This document shows, one piece after another, positions 54,874 through 64,000 of a stretch of DNA of 64,000 bases. Position 1 is the stretch's first letter, and each line of letters starts with the position of its first letter. The notes under the pieces are model-generated. The model searched no databases. It worked only from the letters and a program-made list of their open reading frames with translations, and was not told where the DNA came from. The position numbers were made by a program, and so were the translations under genes. The stretch comes from Muscardinus avellanarius (taxonomy: Eukaryota > Chordata > Mammalia > Rodentia > Gliridae), in assembly GCA_963383645.1 (NCBI GenBank), contig OY726571.1, forward strand, positions 78,408,476-78,472,475. The letters are read 5' to 3'.

Positions 54874-56164
54874 AGAAAGTCTAGAGTTAAAGATACACTA
54901 AAGAGAGACTTCACATGAGCTGCTTGGTATCAACCTGGTATCTGGCATTCTTAAAGTTTGACTATTATGTATCACGCCACCTTCTGTTATGTGTATTTAT
55001 TTTTCCAATGGCTACTCTAACCTGCCATCATACAAATCTGCTTAATCGAAACCAGGACAGGACATCCCATTGTCCTGTGTATCTTGCTGCCCGCAGAAGC
55101 ATTCATGCCCCATTTCTCTTTAATACTGAGATGAGACTGACAGTGTAGAATTCTACTATTTTTCTAAGGGCAGTGATTTTTTTTTTTGCCTGATTAGCTT
55201 TTATTGAGTGTTTCAAAAGAAATAGATGGTCAGATGTGGCAGCAGCCTGACTTTGAGGATTTGTTCTATGAAGGCCTCAGTGGCAGAAGGTATGAAGGAT
55301 GCGAAGGCTGTGGTAGTGATGGAAGAATATTTGACTGATCTTCACTTCCAAAGAGCTACCTTTCCCTCACGAGCTCTTCAGGGGCTGGGTACTAGAAAAG
55401 GTCAATAAATGTGCCTTCAGGGAAGGACAAAGAGAAGAGGTATGAAACGAAGCACCAGAAGCAAACAGTTCTATCCATATTCATATCATGTCCAGGAGAC
55501 CCAAGAAACTGGTATTGAAGTAGGAGGAATCAGACTTATTTCTTCCTTCCTATGCTTTAATTAAATGTATTTTCACTTAAAAAGGATAATAATGTTAGAT
55601 CTTAATGGGATTAACCTAAGTGAAATTGATCAGGCTCTGGTTTGACAGTAAAGATTATGGATGGCTCGAGTTCCATTCTGACATTGCACTGTCTGGTCCC
55701 GTTGTCTTGAAGCCACATCCCCTGGCAATTGCTGCTCCACTGAAGATTTCAAAATGACCGAGCGGAATTTGTGTGCCATTCGACTGAGATTTGGAGTCAA
55801 TTTGAGAGCTTGATTGTTTTTCTCTTTAAGTTTTTGAGATGATTAGCGTTTGCACTCTTTTTCTACTGAAGTGAGATCAGGAAGAGCTTTTTCTCTTTTC
55901 TTTTTCCTCCTCCTCTTCTCTTCCCTCATCATCACCTCCAAAGAGGATTAAGGCAGTGTTGCTACCTAGTTACTTAGGATTTCTCTTCCTCAGAATTATC
56001 TATATCTAATTCTGTTTCTTTGGTCTAAGTTCAATTGCTTTGCATGAGTTGCAGGAGCTCAATAATAATGCATACATACATGCATACACACACATGTATG
56101 TGTGTTATATATGTGGTCTATATTTAACTATATGTATGTAGTTAAATTTAGAATGTCCCTGGAG
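54874..56164. other. Non-coding sequence
   Basis: 55180-55540 may be a decayed retrocopy (see findings). 56060-56145 is a CATACATA/TATGTG-rich stretch. No supported exon. Confidence 0.4.
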
Positions 56165-56545
56165 GGCTCATGTATTTACGTTCTGAGTTGAGGTGTTCAA
56201 GTCATAAGAGTAGTAATCTCATCAGTGTGCAACTCCATTGTGATGGGTTTACTGGGTTATAACCTAGGCAGGTGGTGTGTGGCTGGAGAAGGTGGGTCCC
56301 TGGGGGTCTGACCTTAGGGACTGTGTTTTTTACCTTTGAATCCCCTTGTTTGCTTGCCCTTTCTCGCTTCTGGCCTCCATGATGTGAAAGCAGAGCCCTT
56401 TCTTCCTCCATCTCTCTACTTTCTGCCACCAGGCCCTGAGCTCCACAGACCCGGCCTAACATGGACTAGACCTAACATCTCCAAGAAACTGACAGTAAAT
56501 AAATCTTCTTTTAAGTTGCGTGGTCAGTTGTTTTGAATCATAACA
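56165..56545 (+). mobile_element. Solo LTR, MaLR/ORR1-like family, copy 2
   Basis: GTAATCTCATCAGTGTGCAA, GGCTGGAGAAGGTGGGTCCC, CTGAGCTCCACAGACC, AACATGGACTAGACC, AATAAATCTTC and GTGGTCAGTTGTTTTGAATC align in order with the reverse complement of the 60.6-kb copy. Confidence 0.78.
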
Positions 56546-56579
56546 GTGAAAATGCTAAAATGTTAAAATATTCATAATA

Positions 56580-57045
56580 TAAAATTGACCATTTTAGATG
56601 TCTAGCTCATTACATTAAGTCATGTATGTTGTTGTGTTACCATTACCGTCATCCATTCCCATACCCGTTTATCTTCCCAACCTATAACATGGCACTCATC
56701 GAACACTGACACTTTAATTCTTGCTTTGTACTGGCTCCTAGCAACTATGGTTCTACTTTTTCTGTAGAAATTTGAGTACTCTGGGTACCTCAAGTGGGAC
56801 CCTACCATGTTTGTGCTTTTGTAACTAACTGCCTTATTGCAGAAAGTATAATATTCTCAAGTTCACATGTTGCCTGTGTCAGAATTCTTTTGTAGGACTG
56901 AATACCATTTCATTGTACATCTATGCAGCACATTTTGTTTATCCATTCACCCAGGAACGAACACGTGGCTTGCTTACACCTTTGGGCTACTGGGAATAGC
57001 ACTATGAACATGAGTACATGAATATATGATCCTTTTGAATTCCTC
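56580..57045 (+). mobile_element. L1 LINE 3'-end fragment (old)
   Basis: GTTGTGTTACCATTACCGTC, TTTGAGTACTCTGGGTACCT, CATTTTGTTTATCCATTCAC and GGGCTACTGGGAATAGCACT follow the order of old mammalian L1 3' UTRs. Confidence 0.8.
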
Positions 57046-57134
57046 ACCTCCCCAATGTCTCTTGTTCATTATTCAATCTTCCTTGTTTATGACAGAGATA
57101 CTGATTTGATGACTTGGAATATTATATATAAAGC

Positions 57135-57305
57135 TGGGCGTTGTGGTGCACAATTGCAATCCCAGTTCTTGAAAGGCCAGGAGGATTGTAGGTTTGAGGC
57201 CAGCATTAGCAATTTAGTAAACACTGTTTCAAAACAAAAATAAAATAAACCTGGGGGTGTGGCTTAGAGGTGGAATGCTCTTGGATTCAATCCAAAAAGC
57301 AAAAC
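57135..57305 (+). mobile_element. Older dimeric SINE
   Basis: GCTGGGCGTTGTGGTGCACA to TTGGATTCAATCC. Confidence 0.82.
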
Positions 57306-57905
57306 CAGAATATTATGTTTATAATAAAGAAATATTTTTTATGTAGGGCAATTTGAATTACTATTGCCAGTAGGGCTTATAGAAGCCCCCCCCCAAAAAA
57401 AAAAAAACATACAAGGACAGGTACACATATGGCAGTAAAAACCTGTCTGGAATACATGTCACTGGGTATCACCATCCACTTTGTCTGGTAAGTACGCATT
57501 GGGATAAACTTTAGTTTTTAAAATCTGGTCTGTTTGTAAAGACCCATGTCATGAAATTCTCATTCATAAGAGGTGTTACTGCATGACCCTCACAGTAATG
57601 AAACTGTACAATGACCTTCCAAATTAACACCTCTGGTTGACCAAAATCTTTGACCTGCCTGGCATTGGGATGTTTGCCTGAGGATAATCTCTTGGAAGAG
57701 AGAATACCTGCTCATGCTACTTGCCCACACCACCCAAAGACAGGCATCCCATCATTGTGTCCTTGATGTTTCCAGTGCTTTATGTCTGTTCTGGAACAAC
57801 CTGGAGGCTATCTCTTTCAAATAGCTGCAGCCTAGAGAATCAGAGACAAGCTCCTTCTTGTAGCTAATACTCTATAGTGAGGGTGTGCCCTGTGTCATAG
57901 CTGTA
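57306..57905. other. Non-coding sequence
   Basis: Contains a C-run/A-run at 57388-57408. Nothing else recognised. Confidence 0.4.
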
Positions 57906-57909
57906 TGAT

Positions 57910-58115
57910 ACTCCTACCAGCTCATGTGTATTCAGTGCCTGGCATGCGTCAGGCACTGTGCTCAGCTTTTTGTATGTGTGATAACGTATTTAATGCTTCT
58001 GATGTCTTTGTGTGTTTGATACCAGTCGGACTTCATTTTATACATAAAGGACTGAGGCAATGGCAGAGATGGGGCATGAACCCAGGCTTCTGACCTCAGA
58101 CCATGCATCTTTGAG
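57910..58115 (-). mobile_element. MIR element
   Basis: TGCGTCAGGCACTGTGCTCA, ATTTTATACATAAAGGACTG and ATGAACCCAGGCTTCTGACC form a near-complete reversed MIR. Confidence 0.72.
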
Positions 58116-58224
58116 TGCTTACACATCCTGACCTGGTACTCTAGTGTTGATCAGATGGATAAGCAGCGTGGGTAGCATTTCCTATAGGACAGATGGTTTT
58201 GATGGAATAATAGAACTTGTGTGT

Positions 58225-58424
58225 GTGTGGGGGGGGGTCTGGGGATAGAACCCAGGGGTATTCATCTGCCCTAATTTTTATTCTTTATTTTGAAACAGGT
58301 TCTCACTAAGTCGTGGGGGGGGGCATCACTAAGTAGCCGCGGCTGACCGCAAACCCAGATCCTCCGGTCTCAGCCTCCCGAATGCTGGGATTACAAGAGT
58401 GTGCCACCACTAAAAGCCCGGCAT
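58225..58424 (-). mobile_element. Type A SINE with G-run tail
   Basis: TGTGGGGGGGGGTCTGGGGA through ACAAGAGTGTGCCACCACT and GCCCGGCA. Six extra bases (TAAAAG) split the final CACCAC|GCCCGGC block. Confidence 0.87.
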
Positions 58425-58799
58425 AATAGAACTTTTAAAGTCTTCACTTCTCTGCATCTATCCAGGAACCCATGCTCTAACAAATGTTCACACAGTAGTT
58501 CAGAAGTCCAGCAGCTTAGGTTTTGAGGTTTCTTGTGAACATAGTACCCTTTATTTCACCTGGAAAGCAAAACACATTTCATAGGAAAGGCAATTTAAAA
58601 AGCAATGCTTAGTTTCTTTTATAAAAACAATTTAATATGTTTCTGTAAAAGGTTTATTCTTTATGAACTTATGTTTCCTGAAAGTGAAAAAAATTTAGTA
58701 GGACTATTGGTATTAGCCCTACACAGAAATTGAGTGCTACAGAATTTGCAATAAATATTTATATACGCCCATTTATAATTAAGAGAGTCTTCTAAAATT

Positions 58800-59290
58800 T
58801 GTAAAAATTTCTTTTTTACTCTATTTCAGCTTTACTGAGAAATCATATTCAGATAAAAATTGTAGATATTCAGGGCAGACCAATATAAAGATTTTCTCTA
58901 CATTGTTTAATGATTACCATGACCAGATCAATTAACACGTCCTTTGCCATGCCTAGTCATATATGTGTCCAGGACATGTAAGACGTGCTCCTTCAGTAAA
59001 ATTCAACTAAACGATACTGTCTTACTAACAATAGTCACCGTGCTGTACGTTAGATCTCCAGAACTTAGTCATTGTACAATTGAAAATCTGTGCTCTTTAA
59101 CCAACATCTCCCTACTTCATCTTCCTTCTCCAGCCTTAACCACTATTCTGCTTTCTACTTCTGTGACTTTGTCTTTTCAGGAATTCACATATACTTAATA
59201 GGATATAATATCTGCATTTCTGTGTCTGGCTTATTTTACCTCACATGTCTTCCAGGTTAAGCCATGTTGTTGAGTATGACAGATTCTCCT
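58800..59290 (+). mobile_element. L1 LINE 3'-end fragment (old)
   Basis: CTTTACTGAGAAATCATATTC, ACAATAGTCACCGTGCTGTA, CCACTATTCTGCTTTCTACT and GTCTGGCTTATTTTACCTCA are typical old L1 3'-end text. Confidence 0.78.
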
Positions 59291-59349
59291 TTTATTTGTG
59301 ATTGAATATGTTTCATGGTATGTCTCACTGTGTGTACACATGTGTATTG

Positions 59350-59562
59350 AATTGTGTGTGCGTGTGTATGTGTGTGTGTGTGTATGTGTTTGGTACTAGA
59401 GATTGAACCCAGAGTTGTTCTACTTTTGAGCCACACATCCAACTCTATTTTATTTTCTATTTTGAAACAGGGTCTCCCTAAGTTGTTTAATGGGCTCACT
59501 AAGTTGCTAAGGCTGGCTTTGAACCGGTAATCCCCCTGTCTCAGTCTCCCAAGTACTAGAAC
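59350..59562 (-). mobile_element. SINE with (TG)n tail
   Basis: TG-rich tail (59350-59389), GGTACTAGAGATTGAACCCA to CTCCCAAGTACTAGAACAC. The last part of the left half is missing. It interrupts the L1 region. Confidence 0.83.
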
Positions 59563-59574
59563 ACTTTTTACAAT

Positions 59575-59800
59575 TTTTTTGGGGGGGTGGGGAATGTGAA
59601 ATTGGGCATTGAACTCAGGGACATTCTAACTCTAAACTGTGCTCTCAAACCAATTTAAAAATATTTTTATTCAGAAACGGTGGTCTTGATTGAGAGCACT
59701 GCTAAGTTGCTAAGGCTGGCTTCGAACCTGCACTTTTTCTATTTCAGTCTCCTAAGTACGGCGCTAGTGCGATTACGGGCCTACGCTAACATGCCAGCAC
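59575..59800 (-). mobile_element. Diverged dimeric SINE
   Basis: ATTGGGCATTGAACTCAGGG, GGCTGGCTTCGAACCTGCAC, TTACGGGCCTACGCTAACATG. Confidence 0.72.
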
Positions 59801-60590
59801 GCTTTTTATGACGTTAACAGGTTTTACCTGTATCCTTTTGGGGCAGGGGTGTGTGTTTCTGAGAACTGGGCATCTTTGCAGGATCCTGTGACCATCAGTA
59901 GGGAGCTGCTCCTTTACTGTGTACTTCTCAGGACACACTCTACGCCCAGCTCCAGCCTCTGGCAACTGCTGCCTTGCCCATACGTTTTGTGTGTGCCTGT
60001 TTTAAGATAACACAACCATATATTACACCTTCCTAAGGGCAGCAGTCCTGTTTTCAAACTCTTTACTCCCCAAGTAGGCCTGAGCACTTAACAGGCACTT
60101 CATAGCGTCTATAGAAACTTCAGAGTATGAAAACAGCAACAAAGCAAAACACCCAACGGAGGCAAAGGGCATATGCGGAGTTTTGAGGAGCAGGTGAATC
60201 GGGACGATTTGCAGAATTGCCAAAGTCCAGACTTTCTTAAACATGAAGTCTTCATTGAGAATCAACGACTATTCATCATGCTTTTCAGTGACTGAGTCCA
60301 CTTCAATATGCAATTGGCTAGAAATGCTACAGAACAAAGCTTCTTACTTTTCCAACTGTTTGCATTTTTGTATATATTTTTCTGCCTTGAAGGACCTCGG
60401 TGATTTTGGTGAGATAGCTTGTCCTGCCCAGTGAGCCAATGGGAGGCTGCGTTAAGACAGGAAAGAAATCTATTAGTTGGCATCTAACACACTGTCCCGT
60501 TCAGTGCTCTGGACAGACTGCAAGGCAGACAATGTTTTTATTTTACAGGAGAGTGTGGGGACTCTCAGTCTTGGTCAACATTCTCACTGT
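59801..60590. other. Non-coding sequence
   Basis: No supported exon or RNA gene; weak MIR-like text at 60490-60560. Confidence 0.4.
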
Positions 60591-60974
60591 GTAATCCAAA
60601 ACAACTGACCACACAGCTTAGAGGGAGGAAGATTTATTTGCTCACAGGTTTTGGAGATTTTGGGGTTCAGTCCATATTAGACCGTGGTCTGTGGAGCTCA
60701 GGACATGGCGATGGGATGCAATGGAGGAGAGAGCAAGGCTCTGTTCTCAGAGCCTGGGGTCTGGGAGCAAGAGAGCAAACAGGGGGGTTCAGAGACAAAG
60801 CCACAGCCCAGGAGCCCATCTTCTCTAGCCACAGTCCAAATGCTTAGGTTATCTCCCAGCAAATCTATCAAGATGGGTTTACCCACTGATGAGATTATAA
60901 CCCTCATGACTTAACTATGTTAATTCTGAATGCTAACACATGAGCTCTTCAAGGGACATCCCATATCTAATCAG
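60591..60974 (-). mobile_element. Solo LTR, MaLR/ORR1-like family, copy 3
   Basis: Sense-strand end TGTGTGGTCAGTTGTTTTGG, AATAAATCTTCCTCCC, CTGAGCTCCACAGACC and AATCTCATCAGTGGG. The most complete of the three copies. No internal retroviral sequence is next to it. Confidence 0.8.
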
Positions 60975-61179
60975 CACCTCCCAAGGCTCAGTTCCTTGCC
61001 TCTAGTCAAGCAGTTTATACAGACCAGATTCTAAATCCCATTTCACAGTGAATGCTTTCCTGGAAATTAAATGTCACCTAAGACTTCAGATTTTGTGTCC
61101 CCCATCTCCTTAAGTGGTGGTAGGAGTGGTGTTTTGGTAGTTACCCATGGACAAAAGACACGTACCACTACAGTTTAGA

Positions 61180-61425
61180 GGAGTGGTCCATGGCTCTGGA
61201 GCCAGCCAGGCTTCTGTGCCAATCCCAGCCTGGCTCTTCTCTAGGTTTGCTGGCTCTGGACAGGTTGTTTTATTGAGCTAAGCCCCATGTAGTCATCGAT
61301 CCATTGGAGATCACTGTAGTTCCTTCATCTGGTTGTGGGAATACCATTGAAGGGAAGATGGGAAATCTGAAGCACAGTGTCTGGTGTAAACTAACCAGTC
61401 AGTCAGCAGCAGTCGTTATTTTATG
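61180..61425 (+). mobile_element. MIR element
   Basis: GGCTCTGGAGCCAGCCAGGC, CAATCCCAGCCTGGCTCT and AAGCACAGTGTCTGG in MIR order, interrupted by diverged sequence. Confidence 0.65.
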
Positions 61426-61569
61426 TGACTCTTTCATCTTCGGTACTTTCTACTTCCAATATCAAGATGTTAAGTAAATATTTAGATTGTGTTATGTGCA
61501 AAATGATGTGCTATTGATGGTATTAGTGGAGCTACACAGTAATTTTACTTTTTGTGTGTGGGGGTGTGT

Positions 61570-61768
61570 GTTACTGGAGACTAAATCCAGGGGCATTCTT
61601 TGTCTGAGCTACATTCTTTTCTTTTCTTTTTCTTTTTTTTTTTGAAACAGAGTCTCACTAAGTTGCTAAGAGCCTTTCTACATTGCTGAGGCTGGCCTTG
61701 AACCATGATCTTTCTGTCTCAGCCTCCAAAGTACTGGGATTATAGGCATGTACCAACATACCCAGTAA
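61570..61768 (-). mobile_element. Dimeric SINE
   Basis: TTACTGGAGACTAAATCCAG, CT-rich linker, GAAACAGAGTCTCACTAAGT to CAACATACCCAGTAA. Confidence 0.85.
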
Positions 61769-61809
61769 TGCTCAATGATTTAAATTTTTAAGTTGAATAC
61801 ATTTGGAAG

Positions 61810-62042
61810 CAGTTCACGGTGGTGCATGCCTGTAATCCTAGTACTTGGGAGGCTGAGATGGGACAGTTGCATGTTTGAGGCCAGCATTAATAACTTAAGG
61901 AGACCCTCAGTAGCTTAGGGAGCTCTTGTTCAAAAATAAAAATCTTGAAGGTAGAATGCTCCTGTGTTCCATCTCCAGTACCAAATATAAATGAAGGAAT
62001 GAATGGATGGATGAATGAATGAATGAATAAATAAATAAATAC
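61810..62042 (+). mobile_element. SINE with (GAAT)n tail
   Basis: TTCACGGTGGTGCATGCCTG to GTTCCATCTCCAGTACC with a shortened right half. The tail is GAATGAATGG/AAATA units (61990-62042). Confidence 0.83.
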
Positions 62043-62043
62043 A

Positions 62044-62110
62044 TGGGCTGGGGGTATAACTCAGAGGTAGAATGCTCCTGGATTCAATTCCTAATACCAA
62101 AAATAAAAAA
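62044..62110 (+). mobile_element. Orphan ID-like right half
   Basis: GGGCTGGGGGTATAACTCAG to GATTCAATTCCTAATACC, A-rich tail. It has no 7SL half of its own. It may be the true right half of the preceding SINE displaced by a second, shortened unit. Confidence 0.75.
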
Positions 62111-63037
62111 GTAAATAGATAAAACACATCTAGACATTGAAAATGCTGTGTTGCCTATGAGATTTATTTCTAATAAAAATTATTCAGTAATCATTCTGTA
62201 TTCTTAAATTTTAAAGCTGGGGCTGCTTCTTCAGTGGTCCTAATTTGGGTCTAGGAGTGAATAGATTTTTTCTTTGGAAATGAAGGCTTTCTAGTAGACC
62301 TTAAGTAGGGTTCTGGCAATCTTACCCTGATACACCAAGAGGCAGCCAGGAGAGGCTGGAGCTGCCAGGGGTATGTGTTGAGGGTGTTCAGAGCACATGG
62401 CTTTTATCGCTGTTGAAAGACAGTGGAGGCACACAGGCTGCCACACACAGGGCTGCCACCAGAGTCGCATCCCAGGGTCCTGCAGAGAGGATGTCTGTTT
62501 CTTTAGAGCAAGGAGTTTAGGATGTTTGAGGTAAGTGTGAGAAGTGTTTGTATCACCCTGACAAGACAGCAGAGTGTTCTTTCCTGTGTAATAGATTGCT
62601 GGGGAATTGAGAGATCGTATCCCCTACCCTTTCCTAAGACAGGCCTGTGTCATAGAGTAGCCGGGCGCTGGGGCAGGGTGCAAACCACCGACTCTACGGA
62701 GGTATGGTGACTAAGTCCTCTCTACTTGGTCCTCTGTACACCACCGTGTGGAGCATCCTTGGTTTTGTATGGAAGAAGGTCTAATGTTCCCAGACAGGAA
62801 GATGTGCTGGGCAGCTTCATCAAAGGCCTCATGGCCAAGTTTAATGCTGAATTTGTGAAGCTGAAGTCAGGCTGGGCTAGAGCAATGTTTTCCCACCCCT
62901 GCTGTCTCAGGGAGACCTCTTGGAGGGGGCTTTTTTCTACTGAAGATCTGAGATAAAGAGGAAAGACCTTGACAGACAGGCAAAACCAAACACCCCAAAT
63001 GTAAATGACTGAATTGATTAATAAAAAGAAACACCAA
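62111..63037. other. Non-coding sequence
   Basis: No repeat, exon or RNA gene recognised. Minus-strand frames at 62722-63100 run into the SINE. Confidence 0.4.
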
Positions 63038-63221
63038 GCTGGGCCGTGGTGGCGCATGCTTGTAATCCCCAAGCTTGGGAGGCGGAGACAGGAGGATCAC
63101 GCAGGTTCGAAGCCAGCCTCAGCTGGCTTAAGAGACCCTGTTTCCAAATAAAAATATAAAAATAGGTCTGAGAGTATAGCCCAGAGGTAGAAGGGTTTCC
63201 AGGAACCCCAGTACCACCACC

Positions 63222-63249
<28 letters not shown>
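63038..63249 (+). mobile_element. Type B SINE with long A tail
   Basis: GCTGGGCCGTGGTGGCGCAT, GGTTCGAAGCCAGCCTCAGC and GAAGGGTTTCCAGGAACCCC, then about 28 A residues. Confidence 0.95.
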
Positions 63250-63252
<3 letters not shown>

Positions 63253-63256
63253 ACCA

Positions 63257-63455
63257 GTGCTGGGTGCGGTGGTGAATACCTGTAATCCCAGGACTTGGGA
63301 GGCTGACAGGAGGATTGCAGGTATGAGCCTAGCCTCAGCAACACAGTGAGACCCTCAATTTAGGGAGACCCAGTTTCAAAATAAAAACCAATAAGGGCTG
63401 GGAGTGTAGCTGGGAGGTAAAACGCCCCTGAGTTCAACTCCTAGTGCCAATAAAT
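63257..63455 (+). mobile_element. Older dimeric SINE
   Basis: TGCTGGGTGCGGTGGTGAAT to GAGTTCAACTCCTAGTGCC, directly downstream of and parallel to the type B copy. Confidence 0.87.
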
Positions 63456-64000
63456 TGGTGAATGAGCGAATGAATATCTAAGCCCCGCTTTGAGTTGACT
63501 AGGCCTGGTATTTCCCATTGGCCATCTCAGTTGGCTGGAGTCTTCTCTCCACCTCTGCAGATGGGGCCGCTGAGCAGCTCTCTAGGTGGCTGCGAGTCCT
63601 CCCCACCCCAGCTGCACATCCTGCTCTGAGAGCCATCCCTCAGATGGCGGGGAGCTCACCGTTTTTCTGGGGATCATTACTGAGTAATTGGGCCCTAGGT
63701 TGTAAACAGAAACGGATGGGACGTTGAAAGGGCCATTGCATTTAAATCTTGATTGGCTGACTCTTTCCCATATAAGTGAAATAAGTTTGTAGGGTAGACG
63801 GAAGCCCTCTTTAAAAAGCACGTGTTTTACTTTGGCCATGAACAACTCATTCCTTCTCTTTCCTCTTCAAAGTCCATAATTTGGCAATCTTTTTTGCCCT
63901 GTGAACACCAGAAAGCTGCTTTCCAACCTCCCCCACACCACACCTTCTTTCAAGAGAAGCTGTAACAAAGGTTCCAGTAGGTGTAGGTGGAAGGAAACTT
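63456..64000. other. Non-coding sequence at window end
   Basis: An acceptor-like CACCTCTGCAG at 63551-63561 precedes a short open stretch, but no donor fits. Not called as an exon. Confidence 0.4.

Noticed and set aside
54444..54914. 156-residue frame rich in proline and leucine
   Set aside because: It is the antisense translation of the GAA/GGA/GGT tract and an adjacent type B SINE.
63520..63730. Acceptor-like CACCTCTGCAG followed by ATGGGGCCG
   Set aside because: Frame stops after about 23 codons and no donor fits; surrounding text looks like an old repeat.
1..64000. CRISPR arrays, operons, prophage, plasmid or toxin-antitoxin systems
   Set aside because: No regular spaced repeats or prokaryotic gene organisation; the repeats are mammalian SINEs and microsatellites.
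1..64000. Intact tRNA, snRNA, Y RNA or miRNA hairpin genes
   Set aside because: tRNA-like text is all ID/MIR-derived and degenerate; no intact small-RNA gene was recognised by eye.

Overview
The window is a piece of mammalian nuclear genome, most probably from a rodent and most likely a sciuromorph (squirrel, mountain beaver or dormouse lineage). The main evidence is the dominant repeat. It is a ~180-210 bp dimeric SINE with a 7SL-derived (B1/Alu-like) left half and a tRNA/ID-derived right half, i.e. the B1-dID type known from sciuromorph rodents. The species call is inference; the two-part SINE structure is read directly from the sequence. No bacterial, phage or plasmid content is present, and the open reading frames in the window are almost all chance frames or translated SINEs.

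Only one coding feature is well supported: a 44-nt internal exon (51430-51473, + strand) with a strong polypyrimidine tract/AG acceptor and a CAG|GTAAGA donor. One frame is open, reading LSDDDSSVNTQHVQ. The host gene is not recognised. If the exon is real, at least part of the window is intron of a long + strand gene. A repeat-poor block at 47490-50040, just upstream, holds a candidate non-coding regulatory element (49480-49900).

Everything else is interspersed and simple repeat. There are about 85 SINE copies or fragments on both strands in several subfamilies. Type A has the right-half motif TGCCCCTGGGTTCCATCCCC. Type B is apparently younger: shorter, with a rearranged right half and an AAGCCAGC..GCTGGCTT hairpin in the left half. 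A few transitional copies link them. Type B copies sit repeatedly inside the A/T-rich linker of type A copies, giving nested structures near 2.3, 10.7, 14.1, 20.6, 44.3 and 46.4 kb. Older SINEs are nested similarly near 18.7, 27.3, 39.6 and 52.7 kb.

Other repeats are L1 3'-end fragments (16.0-17.9, 56.6-57.0, 58.8-59.3 kb), three ~350-380 bp solo LTRs of one MaLR/ORR1-like family (25.8 and 60.6 kb minus, 56.2 kb plus), a diverged MaLR LTR at 43.0 kb, MIR fragments, and many microsatellites, several of them grown from SINE tails.

The most unusual structures are a near-perfect 74-bp-arm palindrome inside a SINE (45265-45419), a three-stage GAA/GGA/GGT trinucleotide tract grown from a SINE tail (54681-54873), two tandem type B SINEs sharing three copies of one 9-bp target site (15287-15717), and the apparent exchange of Pol III B-box integrity between SINE types A and B. 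No previously undescribed multi-gene system was found; this is ordinary gene-poor mammalian DNA with some informative repeat biology.
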